Positions 1-6,751 of a stretch of 6,751 nt of DNA are shown here, piece by piece. The stretch's first letter is position 1; the number at the start of each line of letters is the position of its first letter. Position numbers and translations under genes: made by a program. A model generated the notes under the pieces. It was given only the letters and a program-made list of their open reading frames with translations. It searched no databases and was not told where the DNA came from. The stretch comes from Eubacterium sp. (GTDB taxonomy: Bacteria > Bacillota > Clostridia > Lachnospirales > Lachnospiraceae). The stretch lies in NCBI GenBank assembly GCA_020844525.1, contig JAJGAH010000138.1, forward strand, positions 1-6,751. The letters run 5' to 3'.

Positions 1-2308
1 TGTATTCGTCCGTGTAGAGGTCCTTCTTCAGAGAAAGGATATCCTCCTCCATCCAGTCAAAACCCTTTTCCTCAGCAGTAAGGCTGACCGTCAGGTTCTC
101 CGGCCGGAATACAATGACCATCAGCTTCTGCAGTTTTTCGATCAGATCGTCCACCCTCTGATCAAAATGCTCCTCCAGATCCTCTACCAGGCGGAACTGT
201 CCGATTCCGGTTGTCGCCTCCGTCCATCCGGAGAGCAGGGACTGGTAGGACAGCGCACGTTTTGCCGCCGATGTGTGACCGGCAGCAGGAATTGCCTGCT
301 CCATGCCGGCTCTCGTGCTGGCAATGATCTCCCGAAGCCTCTTCCTGCTGTCAAGCTTCGATGTCTTCAGGATCTCACGAATCATGTCAAAGACAAAGGT
401 GTGTTCCTCATAAAGATACTTTGCCCGGATGCCGAACATCCGATAACCCTGGTCTTCATTTACGCCCTTGTCGACTGGGAATACCTGCAGACCGAAATTG
501 ATTCCTCCGGTCTTCGCATTGATCTCATGGAAGAGCCGGCTGTAGGTGTAATGCTCCGTATCCACGACGCCGAGAACATTCTTCAGAATACCCAGATAGG
601 GAACCAGTTCGTCCGGAACCTTCGCTGTATCAAACAGAAGCGTCAGGTATGCAATGCCATTTGTATCATAGCTGTGCCGCAGATAATCTGTATCATCGAC
701 AACGATATGCTCCGTATGCAGATGCACGGGTGTCCTGCGGTCAATATCCGATCTGGAAAGCGTCGGCAGGCTGTCAATTGCCTCCCTGGTATCCTTTGAC
801 TCCTGATATTCCTTCAGGGCCTTTGTCTCTTCCACGATCGCTGTGATCTCCTCATCCGTAAGAGATGCCTTATAGGCAGCCAGCTTGTCCGCCGTCTCCT
901 TCTCCCGCCGTGCCGCCAGTCCTTTATCCGGCAGCAGGGTCACGATCGCCGCATGTGTATTGGAGAGAAGATATCTGCGGATCAGGTCCTCAAAATAGCC
1001 GGTACCGTTTTTCTTCTTGAGCTCAGCGAAGATGTCAAGCTCCTTCAGGTATGCAAAAGGCTGTGTCTCATCATAAAGCCAGCTGTCAAAAAGATCTATG
1101 CCGTAAATCAGCCCTTTTGGAAACTGCGCATAATCCGCCTCACGGAACCGGAACTCAAAATAATTGATACCGGAAGCAATCGCCAGGGGATCCAGTCCCT
1201 CATCTGCCAGCTTCTGCAGCGTATCATGCATAACGGACAGGAAGCGCTCCTTGTCACTGGCATTCGCATTCTTTGCAATGACAGAGAAGAAGGGCTGAAG
1301 AATCCCGTCGTTATATGCACCCTCAACATCCTTTCCGATTCCCGCATCCAGCAATGCCTGCTTGACAGGCGCCCCTGGCGCATCCAGCAGGACATATTCA
1401 AGGACAGAAAAAGCAATATTCAGGGTCACATCAGAGTAATCACCCAAAACGACACTTGCAGACAGATAAGTGTTGTCCTTCTCCGGTTCACTATCCAGAA
1501 TCGGGTAATGAAGTGTCAGGTCCTTTGCCTCTGTAAAAGGCCGCTGCCTCGAAATCTCGGATTCCACCGGGATGTTGTCAAACCGGCTCAGATACTCCCG
1601 GTCAAGCCACTCCAGCTTTTCCTCCATATTCATATTTCCATACAGATAGATGTAGCTGTTGGATGGATGGTAGTATTTTCTGTGAAAATTCAGAAACTCC
1701 TCATAGGTCAGAGACGGTATCTCCTCGGGATCTCCTCCGGACTCTACACCATAAGGTGTATCCGGAAACAGGGCGTTAAAGACCGCCCGGTCCAGCACCT
1801 CATCCGCCGAGGAAAAAGCTCCCTTCATCTCATTGTATACAACACCGTTATATGTCAGCGGATCCTCTTTGTTCTCCAGCTGATAATGCCAGCCCTCCTG
1901 ACGGAAAATTTTTTCATTTTTGTAGATATTCGGGAAAAACACCGCATCCAGATATACATCCATCAGATTCTGAAAATCCGTATCATTGCAGCTGGCAACC
2001 GGGAACATGGTCTTGTCCGGATAGGTCATCGCATTCAGGAAGGTATTCAGGGATCCTTTTACCAGCTCTACAAAGGGGTCCTTCAGCGGAAACTTCCGGG
2101 AGCCGCACAACACGGTGTGCTCTATAATGTGCGCAACGCCTGTCGAATTCTTCGGAGGTGTGCGGAACGCAATATTGAATACCTTATTATCATCATCATT
2201 TGAAAGAAGTGCAATCCTGGCCCCGCTTTTTTTGTGTCTCAGAAGTGTTCCCTTCGCATGCACATCCTGAATATATTCCTCACTGATCAATTCATATGCA
2301 TCTGTCAT
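1..2308 (-). CDS. M16C zinc metallopeptidase, presequence protease (PreP)-like, C-terminus beyond window
   Basis: An insulinase-type peptidase that in this family encloses unfolded peptides in a hinged chamber and cuts them. The frame is open from the ATG at 2308 to the left edge without a stop, giving 769 residues. Bacterial PreP-like proteins are usually about 970 residues, so roughly 200 C-terminal residues are missing, including the region expected to hold the distal Arg/Tyr that assist catalysis. The inverted zinc motif HxxEH is intact (His60, Glu63, His64, in VAHIIEHTVLCGS). The third zinc ligand is Glu160 in VVYNEMKG. Residues of about 50-250 form the active M16 domain, followed by the inactive M16 domain and an M16C-associated region from about 455 to 705. 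There is no signal peptide or membrane segment, so it is probably cytosolic. The start is set by a Shine-Dalgarno GGAGAGG nine bases upstream. It lies 32 bases after the SseB-family gene and is probably cotranscribed with it. Family assignment is firm; the substrate is unknown. Confidence 0.95.
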   Translation of the reverse strand, partial: MTDAYELISEEYIQDVHAKGTLLRHKKSGARIALLSNDDDNKVFNIAFRTPPKNSTGVAHIIEHTVLCGSRKFPLKDPFVELVKGSLNTFLNAMTYPDKTMFPVASCNDTDFQNLMDVYLDAVFFPNIYKNEKIFRQEGWHYQLENKEDPLTYNGVVYNEMKGAFSSADEVLDRAVFNALFPDTPYGVESGGDPEEIPSLTYEEFLNFHRKYYHPSNSYIYLYGNMNMEEKLEWLDREYLSRFDNIPVESEISRQRPFTEAKDLTLHYPILDSEPEKDNTYLSASVVLGDYSDVTLNIAFSVLEYVLLDAPGAPVKQALLDAGIGKDVEGAYNDGILQPFFSVIAKNANASDKERFLSVMHDTLQKLADEGLDPLAIASGINYFEFRFREADYAQFPKGLIYGIDLFDSWLYDETQPFAYLKELDIFAELKKKNGTGYFEDLIRRYLLSNTHAAIVTLLPDKGLAARREKETADKLAAYKASLTDEEITAIVEETKALKEYQESKDTREAIDSLPTLSRSDIDRRTPVHLHTEHIVVDDTDYLRHSYDTNGIAYLTLLFDTAKVPDELVPYLGILKNVLGVVDTEHYTYSRLFHEINAKTGGINFGLQVFPVDKGVNEDQGYRMFGIRAKYLYEEHTFVFDMIREILKTSKLDSRKRLREIIASTRAGMEQAIPAAGHTSAAKRALSYQSLLSGWTEATTGIGQFRLVEDLEEHFDQRVDDLIEKLQKLMVIVFRPENLTVSLTAEEKGFDWMEEDILSLKKDLYTDEY

Positions 2309-2317
2309 AAAAAACTT

Positions 2318-2324
2318 CCTCTCC
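2318..2324 (-). promoter_or_regulatory. Ribosome binding site of the M16C peptidase
   Basis: GGAGAGG on the minus strand, nine bases before the ATG at 2308. It is a strong match to the anti-Shine-Dalgarno sequence and fixes the start of the peptidase. It sits inside the 32-base gap after the SseB-family stop codon, so the peptidase has its own translation initiation signal even if it shares a transcript. Confidence 0.8.
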
Positions 2325-2340
2325 AAAATACATTTCTTTG

Positions 2341-3168
2341 TTATTCCGGATTCTTTTCTCCGTAGCGCTCCGCCATCTGACGAATCTGATCACCGGTGAG
2401 TACAAGATTAAATCCTGCCGGGTTAAATACAAATCCCTCCGATTCCTTTACAAGAAAACCGGGAATCCGGTCATAGGTGATGGGAGTCAGCTCCAGCTTC
2501 ACGCCCTTGTTTCGCTGATTAAATTTCTGAACCTCTCCGAAGTCCGTATAAATCGGCTGGAAGGTTTTTCCAGCTTTCGTTCTGACAAGAGGAACCTTCA
2601 CCTTCTGGTTTTTGTCCTTCGGATTCCACTTTCCCTCGATCTCACTGACATCAAATGAAATAATGAAACGGGAGCGGAAAAGATTGTGTGCCATCTCCTC
2701 CTCGAGATCATGCAGATGCTTCTTCTCCTCCTGATTGCGCTCTACGGGGCGTGTGAGCTCCTGCATAAAATACAATGCTGTAAGCTGCAGTTCCGGATTT
2801 GCTCTCGGAATCTTATCGTTGCGCATTGCCTCAATATCGGGCTTGTCTACAAGATCTGCAAGCTGAATGCGGATTGGTGCCCCCTCCTCCTGATACATGA
2901 CAGCATTGATGCCATACAGATACAGCGTTCTCAGAAACGGCACAATCATGCCGCCCTCAACCTTTACTGCCTGCAGAAGATATTTGTCCAGCGTATATGG
3001 ACGGGCAAAGGCCTGCGTCATTTCCTTCGTCGTAAAGATATAAATCTGATCATCAAAGGTCTCAGGATCACATTCTACAAACGGGCAGTGCGTCAATGCG
3101 GAATACAGAACATAGACAGCTGCATTTTTCTCGATTTTCTTTAACATAAAGCTCTTATCAATCGCCAT
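2341..3168 (-). CDS. SseB-family protein (enhanced serine sensitivity protein family)
   Basis: A complete 275-residue soluble protein with no signal peptide or membrane segment. The best recognisable part is the C-terminal half, about residues 165-265. It runs from VPLVRTKAGKTFQPIYTDFG, through a strand-helix stretch, to FVFNPAGFNLVLTGDQIRQM. The NPxGxNLVLT ending is typical of the SseB N-terminal domain family. Residues of about 15-115 contain a weaker, similar pattern (PFVECD, then QIYIFTTKEMTQAF, then LYLYGINAVM), suggesting two related domains in tandem. A charged, probably helical linker lies between them (QEEKKHLHDLEEEMAHNLF). E. coli SseB, named for a serine sensitivity phenotype, is of similar length, but the biochemical role of the family is not established. 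The first Met (3168) is preferred because AAGGAA lies six bases upstream; Met8 has no comparable site. It probably heads a two-gene unit with the M16C peptidase. Family assignment rests on motif recall, not on a search. Confidence 0.85.
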   Translation of the reverse strand: MAIDKSFMLKKIEKNAAVYVLYSALTHCPFVECDPETFDDQIYIFTTKEMTQAFARPYTLDKYLLQAVKVEGGMIVPFLRTLYLYGINAVMYQEEGAPIRIQLADLVDKPDIEAMRNDKIPRANPELQLTALYFMQELTRPVERNQEEKKHLHDLEEEMAHNLFRSRFIISFDVSEIEGKWNPKDKNQKVKVPLVRTKAGKTFQPIYTDFGEVQKFNQRNKGVKLELTPITYDRIPGFLVKESEGFVFNPAGFNLVLTGDQIRQMAERYGEKNPE

Positions 3169-3174
3169 GATTCA

Positions 3175-3180
3175 TTCCTT
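3175..3180 (-). promoter_or_regulatory. Ribosome binding site of the SseB-family gene
   Basis: AAGGAA on the minus strand, six bases before the ATG at 3168. It supports that Met over the in-frame Met eight codons into the protein. A 7-bp hairpin (3183-3201) ends two bases upstream of it. Confidence 0.65.
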
Positions 3181-3182
3181 AC

Positions 3183-3201
3183 TGCACAGAGCGGCTGTGC
3201 A
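3183..3201 (-). other. Short leader hairpin next to the SseB-family ribosome binding site
   Basis: A perfect 7-bp stem, TGCACAG pairing with CTGTGCA, around a CCGCT loop. It ends two bases before AAGGAA. Its position means it could modulate access of ribosomes to the SseB-family start, but it has no U-tract and is not a terminator. It could also be chance. Confidence 0.4.
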
Positions 3202-3261
3202 TTTTCTGGTGGATTTTCCATACCTGCTTCCGGCAGATACAGAACAGACTCATACTCATGT

Positions 3262-3290
3262 AATATAGCATATTGTATGACTGTGCGCAA
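3262..3290 (-). promoter_or_regulatory. Candidate sigma-A-type promoter with extended -10 for the SseB-family/peptidase unit
   Basis: On the minus strand TATATT (3262-3267) matches five of six -10 bases and is preceded by TGC, giving an extended -10 (TGnTATATT). TTGCGC (3285-3290) lies exactly 17 bases upstream and keeps only the TTG of the -35 consensus. The predicted start of transcription is near 3255, giving a leader of about 87 bases. The position, downstream of the putative nifJ terminator and upstream of the SseB-family gene, fits well. It is a motif match only. Confidence 0.45.
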
Positions 3291-3330
3291 ATCCCGATCC
3301 TTCCATCTGGCGTTCTGTACAATTCATATA

Positions 3331-3370
3331 AAGGAATAGCCCCCGGCACAGAAAATTCTGCGCCGGGGGC
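3331..3370 (-). terminator. Putative rho-independent terminator of nifJ
   Basis: A long hairpin occupies 3339-3370. The arms GCCCCCGGC and GCCGGGGGC pair perfectly, then CAGAA pairs with TTCTG next to a two-base loop, with one non-Watson-Crick position at 3348/3361. On the minus strand that position is a G-U wobble; on the plus strand it would be an A-C mismatch, so the structure favours minus-strand RNA. The tract after the stem (TATTCCTTTATAT) is U-rich but interrupted, weaker than a classic terminator. It lies about 84 bases past the nifJ stop and upstream of the next promoter candidate. Confidence 0.7.
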
Positions 3371-3453
3371 CATCAGCTATCCTATACAAATTTATAAATT
3401 GCAGGTACTCTTCAGATAATTACCGAAGTACAGCATGACAGCTGCACCTCTGA

Positions 3454-6400
3454 TTATTTATCTTCCGGGCCATAGAGTTTGATGAGCTTGTTGAGGTATG
3501 TATATCTCTCAGCAGACTCTTCCTTCTGCTTGCTCTGCAGTCTCGCAGCCTTCTCCGGATTTGCTCTCTTCAGAGAGTTGTAACGAACCTCTCCATCCAG
3601 GAAATCCTGATAAATATCAGCCTGCGGAGCCTTGGAATCCAGAGTGAATGCCGGCTTATCCGTTCCAACCAGTGCAGGATTGTAACGGAACAGATGCCAG
3701 TATCCGGACTTAACAGCAAGCTCTTCCTCTGTCATAACCTTGCCCATACCCTTGCGGATACCATGGTTGATACAAGGAGCGTATGCGATGATCAGAGAAG
3801 GTCCGTCATAAGCCTCAGCCTCACTGATTGCCTTTACAGCCTGATTGTAATCTGCGCCCATTGCGATCTGTGCTACGTATACATAGCCGTAGGACATAGC
3901 GATGGAAGCAAGGTCTTTCTTCTTGGTTTCCTTTCCGCCTGCAGCAAACTGTGCAACTGCACCGGTAGGTGTAGCCTTGGAGGACTGTCCGCCAGTATTG
4001 GAGTAAACCTCAGTATCAATAACGAGAACATTGATATCCTTGTCGGAAGCGATTACATGATCCAGTCCGCCGAATCCGATATCATAGCCCCATCCGTCAC
4101 CACCGAATACCCAGTTGGACTTCTTTGCAAGGAACTGCTTGTTGTCCTTGATGAAGGAAGCCTCCTCTGTGGTATTGCCTTCGATTGCGGCAAGAAGCTT
4201 GTCTGTAGCGACTCTGTTCTCAGCACCCTTCTTCATGGTATCCAGCCATTCCTGACCAGCTTCCTTGACAGATGCGTCCTTCTCCATGAGCGCCTCAACC
4301 TTTGTCTTCAGCTCATCACGGATTGCCTTCTGTCCAAGCAGCATGCCATATCCGAACTCAGCAGCATCCTCAAACAGGGAGTTGGACCATGCCGGTCCTC
4401 TTCCGTTCTGATCTACTGTGTAAGGAGTAGACGGTGAAGAGTTAGCCCAGATAGAGGAGCATCCTGTAGCGTTACCGATCTGCATTCTGCTGCCGAACAG
4501 CTGAGTGATCAGTTTTACGTAAGGAGTCTCACCACAGCCTGCGCAGGCACCGGAGAACTCAAGCAGCGGTCTCTTGAACTGGCTTCCCTTAACAGATGTA
4601 ATCTTGAACTTGTCAATGACATCCTGCTTCTCCGGAAGCTTTACAGCATAATCAAAGCCCTTCTGCTGATCCATTGCATCTGCGATCGGAGTCATGGTAA
4701 GTGCCTTCTCGCCCTTCTTGCCAGGACATACATTTGCGCAGGAGCCACATCCTGTGCAGTCCAGAGTAGAGATCTGGATGCCAAACTTGTAAGACGGCAT
4801 ACCTGTCATCGGAATGCTCTTGAAGCCTTCCGGTGCAGCAGCAACCTCAGCATCTGTCATAGCGAACGGACGGATGACTGCGTGCGGGCAGACATAGGAG
4901 CATCTGTTACACTGGATACAATTGTCACTGTTCCATACTGGAACGTTAACAGCAATGCCACGCTTCTCATATGCAGCTGTGCCGGACGGAGTCTCGCCGT
5001 TTGCATACTTGATGACATCAGAAACCTTAAGAGTGTTGCCCTCCTGAGCGGAAACAGCAAGCTGAATGTTGTTGACGAAATCAACGGCATCCTTGCGTCC
5101 CTCGGAAACCTTCTTGAACTCAAGGCCCTCGTCCTCGCAATCAGCCCAGCTTGCAGGAACATCAACCTTGACTACTCTCTGCGCACCAGCGTCAATAGCT
5201 GCCCAGTTCTTCTTGACGATATCATCGCCCTTACGTCCATAGGTAGCCTTTGCAGCAGCCTTCATCAGCTCGATTGCCTTCTCCTCCGGAATGATTCCGG
5301 TCAGCTTGAAGAATGCAGACTGCAGAATGGTATTGATACGGGTCGGGCCCATGCCAACCTCAATACCGGTCTTGACACCATCGATGACATAGAACTTGAT
5401 GTTGTGCTTTGCAATATAAGCCTTTACCTGTCCGGGAAGATGCTTCTCCAGCTCTTCTCCTGTCCACGGGCAGTTCAGAAGGAATGTTCCTCCGTCTACC
5501 AGCTCCTGCACCATATTGAACTTTGTGATGTAGGACGGATTGTGGCAGGCAACAAAGTTTGCTCTGTGAATCAGGTATGTGGATTTAATCGGCTTCTTTC
5601 CGAAACGCAGGTGAGACATTGTAACACCGCCGGACTTCTTGGAATCATAATCGAAGTAAGCCTGTGCGTACATATCTGTGTTGTCGCCGATGATCTTGAT
5701 GGAGTTCTTGTTGGCACCAACAGTACCATCTGCGCCAAGTCCCCAGAACTTGCAGTTTACAGTTCCTTCCGGAGTGGTAACAAGCGGCTCGCCTACCGGC
5801 AGAGACAGATTTGTTACATCATCAACGATATCGATGGTGAATCTTTCCTTTGTCTCATTGTCAAATACAGCAACGATCTGCTCAGGTGTTGTATCCTTTG
5901 ATCCAAGGCCGTAACGTCCGCCAAAGATCTTGATTCCGTCGAATTTGCTTCCGCGAAGCGCCTCTACAACATCCAGGAACAGCGGCTCACCGATGGAACC
6001 CGGCTCCTTTGTACGATCCAGTACGGAAACCTTCTTGACAGTATCAGGAATAGCATCGATCAGTGCCTGTCTGGAGAATGGTCTGTACAGACGTACCTTT
6101 ACAACGCCGACCTTGCGTCCCTGAGCCATCAGATAATCGATGGTCTCCTCGATACAGTCGCAGACAGAACCCATAGCTACGATAACCTGGTCAGCATCCG
6201 GAGCGCCATAGTAGTTGAACAGCTTGTAGTCTGTTCCGATCTTGGCATTGACCATATCCATGTATTTCTGAACGATTCCAGGCATATCATCATACAGAGT
6301 GTTGCATGCCTCACGGGTCTGGAAGAAGATATCCGGGTTCTGGGCAGATCCCATTTCCTTCGGGTTCTCCGGGTTCAGAGCCTTCTGCTTGAACTCCTTG

Positions 6401-6751
6401 AGCGCCTTGATATCGATCATGTCTCTCAGATCCTCGTAGTCCCAGGTCTCAATCTTCTGAAGCTCATGGGATGTACGGAACCCATCAAAGAAATTGATGA
6501 ATGGAAGATGTCCGGAGATAGCAGATGCATGTGCAACAGGTGTCAGGTCCATGACCTCCTGTACAGAAGATTCACAGAGCATGGCAGCACCGGTCTGACG
6601 ACATGCATACACATCAGAATGATCACCGAAGATGTTCAGCGCATGGGTAGCTACGCAACGTGCAGACACATCAAATACTGCGGGCAGCTGCTCACCGGCA
6701 ATCTTGTAGATGTTCGGGATCATCAGAAGAAGACCCTGAGATGCGGTGTAG
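3454..6751 (-). CDS. nifJ: Pyruvate:ferredoxin (flavodoxin) oxidoreductase, N-terminus beyond window
   Basis: A cytosolic thiamine-diphosphate, iron-sulfur enzyme. It converts pyruvate and CoA to acetyl-CoA and CO2 and passes electrons to ferredoxin or flavodoxin, the key step of pyruvate fermentation in anaerobes. The frame is open to the right edge: YTASQGLLL precedes the Met at 6723, so that Met is internal and about 60-75 residues are missing. Numbering from it, Arg42 (YACRQTG) matches the pyruvate-binding Arg of the Desulfovibrio africanus enzyme. The core of the gamma-like domain III is GLGADGTVGANK (328-339). EKR is at 586-588. The ferredoxin-like domain has two complete CxxCxxCxxxCP motifs (Cys602/605/608/612 and Cys656/659/662/666). 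The third cluster has Cys727, Cys730, Cys755 and Cys984. The thiamine diphosphate motif starts at GDGWGYD (875-881) and continues to SNTGGQSSK. All key residues seen are intact. It ends in GPEDK without the C-terminal extension of Desulfovibrio. A putative terminator follows, so nifJ probably ends its own transcript. Confidence 0.98.
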   Translation of the reverse strand, partial: YTASQGLLLMIPNIYKIAGEQLPAVFDVSARCVATHALNIFGDHSDVYACRQTGAAMLCESSVQEVMDLTPVAHASAISGHLPFINFFDGFRTSHELQKIETWDYEDLRDMIDIKALKEFKQKALNPENPKEMGSAQNPDIFFQTREACNTLYDDMPGIVQKYMDMVNAKIGTDYKLFNYYGAPDADQVIVAMGSVCDCIEETIDYLMAQGRKVGVVKVRLYRPFSRQALIDAIPDTVKKVSVLDRTKEPGSIGEPLFLDVVEALRGSKFDGIKIFGGRYGLGSKDTTPEQIVAVFDNETKERFTIDIVDDVTNLSLPVGEPLVTTPEGTVNCKFWGLGADGTVGANKNSIKIIGDNTDMYAQAYFDYDSKKSGGVTMSHLRFGKKPIKSTYLIHRANFVACHNPSYITKFNMVQELVDGGTFLLNCPWTGEELEKHLPGQVKAYIAKHNIKFYVIDGVKTGIEVGMGPTRINTILQSAFFKLTGIIPEEKAIELMKAAAKATYGRKGDDIVKKNWAAIDAGAQRVVKVDVPASWADCEDEGLEFKKVSEGRKDAVDFVNNIQLAVSAQEGNTLKVSDVIKYANGETPSGTAAYEKRGIAVNVPVWNSDNCIQCNRCSYVCPHAVIRPFAMTDAEVAAAPEGFKSIPMTGMPSYKFGIQISTLDCTGCGSCANVCPGKKGEKALTMTPIADAMDQQKGFDYAVKLPEKQDVIDKFKITSVKGSQFKRPLLEFSGACAGCGETPYVKLITQLFGSRMQIGNATGCSSIWANSSPSTPYTVDQNGRGPAWSNSLFEDAAEFGYGMLLGQKAIRDELKTKVEALMEKDASVKEAGQEWLDTMKKGAENRVATDKLLAAIEGNTTEEASFIKDNKQFLAKKSNWVFGGDGWGYDIGFGGLDHVIASDKDINVLVIDTEVYSNTGGQSSKATPTGAVAQFAAGGKETKKKDLASIAMSYGYVYVAQIAMGADYNQAVKAISEAEAYDGPSLIIAYAPCINHGIRKGMGKVMTEEELAVKSGYWHLFRYNPALVGTDKPAFTLDSKAPQADIYQDFLDGEVRYNSLKRANPEKAARLQSKQKEESAERYTYLNKLIKLYGPEDK

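Larger units (their letters stand above)
3169..3453 (-). other. Intergenic region between nifJ and the SseB-family gene
   Basis: This 285-base gap is the only substantial non-coding stretch in the window. On the minus strand it holds, in order: the nifJ 3' untranslated region with an imperfect hairpin (3405-3431, GTACTTC against GAAGAGTAC with a two-base bulge) and a 12-base AT palindrome (3389-3400, AATTTATAAATT); a strong GC-rich hairpin (3339-3370) read as the nifJ terminator; a candidate promoter (3262-3290); and a leader with a short hairpin before the SseB-family ribosome binding site. A 64-codon frame spans 3373-3179, but it starts inside the terminator hairpin and resembles no protein I know, so it is not called as a gene. 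Confidence 0.8.

Noticed and set aside
167..846. Plus-strand open frames of 210 and 65 codons.
   Set aside because: Both are opposite the M16C-associated region of the peptidase and have no recognisable motifs.
2183..2199. A run of GAT/AAT triplets near the peptidase N-terminus that looks like a microsatellite.
   Set aside because: It encodes the NDDDN stretch before KVF, which I recall as a normal feature of PreP-like peptidases, so it reflects protein constraint and not a contingency repeat.
953..2203. A 416-codon open frame on the plus strand.
   Set aside because: It lies entirely opposite the M16C peptidase, whose HxxEH and NEMKG motifs are intact on the minus strand. Its product is rich in Ile, Leu, Arg and Gln, resembles no family, and looks like a codon-bias shadow.
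3179..3373. A 64-codon minus-strand frame between nifJ and the SseB-family gene.
   Set aside because: It begins inside the terminator hairpin, has no ribosome binding site, would cover the promoter candidate and leader, and encodes nothing recognisable.
3389..3400. AATTTATAAATT considered as a promoter element or operator.
   Set aside because: It sits between the nifJ stop and its putative terminator with no suitably spaced -35 and no gene it would obviously serve.
4882..5901. A 339-codon open frame on the plus strand, with others of 247, 78 and 64 codons nearby.
   Set aside because: They are antisense to nifJ, whose iron-sulfur and thiamine diphosphate motifs are fully conserved. Long antisense frames are common opposite well-expressed genes with biased codons.
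6721..6723. An ATG that could be taken as the start of nifJ.
   Set aside because: The frame continues upstream with the conserved YTASQGLLL, and no Shine-Dalgarno site precedes the ATG. It is an internal Met and the gene runs off the window.

Overview
The window carries three genes, all on the minus strand. It looks like an ordinary metabolic region of an anaerobic Firmicute chromosome, most likely a clostridial or Lachnospiraceae-type gut organism. That assignment is an inference from three things: a single-chain pyruvate:ferredoxin oxidoreductase without the Desulfovibrio-type C-terminal extension, a cytosolic presequence-protease-like M16 peptidase, and a balanced base composition with purine-rich Shine-Dalgarno sites. 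No database search was possible.

Layout, in the order of transcription (right to left). Positions 6751-3454 hold the pyruvate:ferredoxin (flavodoxin) oxidoreductase gene nifJ; only its first 60-75 codons lie beyond the right edge. Positions 3453-3169 are a 285-base gap. It contains the nifJ 3' untranslated region, a strong GC-rich hairpin that looks like the nifJ terminator, a candidate extended -10 promoter, and a leader with a small hairpin next to a ribosome binding site. Positions 3168-2341 encode a complete 275-residue SseB-family protein. After 32 bases, positions 2308-1 encode the first 769 residues of an M16C (PreP-like) zinc metallopeptidase whose C-terminal part lies beyond the left edge.

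The SseB-family gene and the peptidase gene are close, co-directional and each have a good Shine-Dalgarno site, so they are probably one transcription unit separate from nifJ. PFOR is the central enzyme that turns pyruvate and CoA into acetyl-CoA, CO2 and reduced ferredoxin in fermentation. The SseB-like protein has no known biochemical activity. The peptidase probably degrades peptides in the cytoplasm. Nothing in the sequence ties the last two functionally to PFOR.

I found no RNA genes, mobile elements, CRISPR arrays, attachment sites or origins. The long open frames on the plus strand lie opposite the three real genes and are read as shadows. I see no convincing undescribed system here; the findings are modest and concern the nifJ-sseB intergenic region and the two-gene downstream unit.
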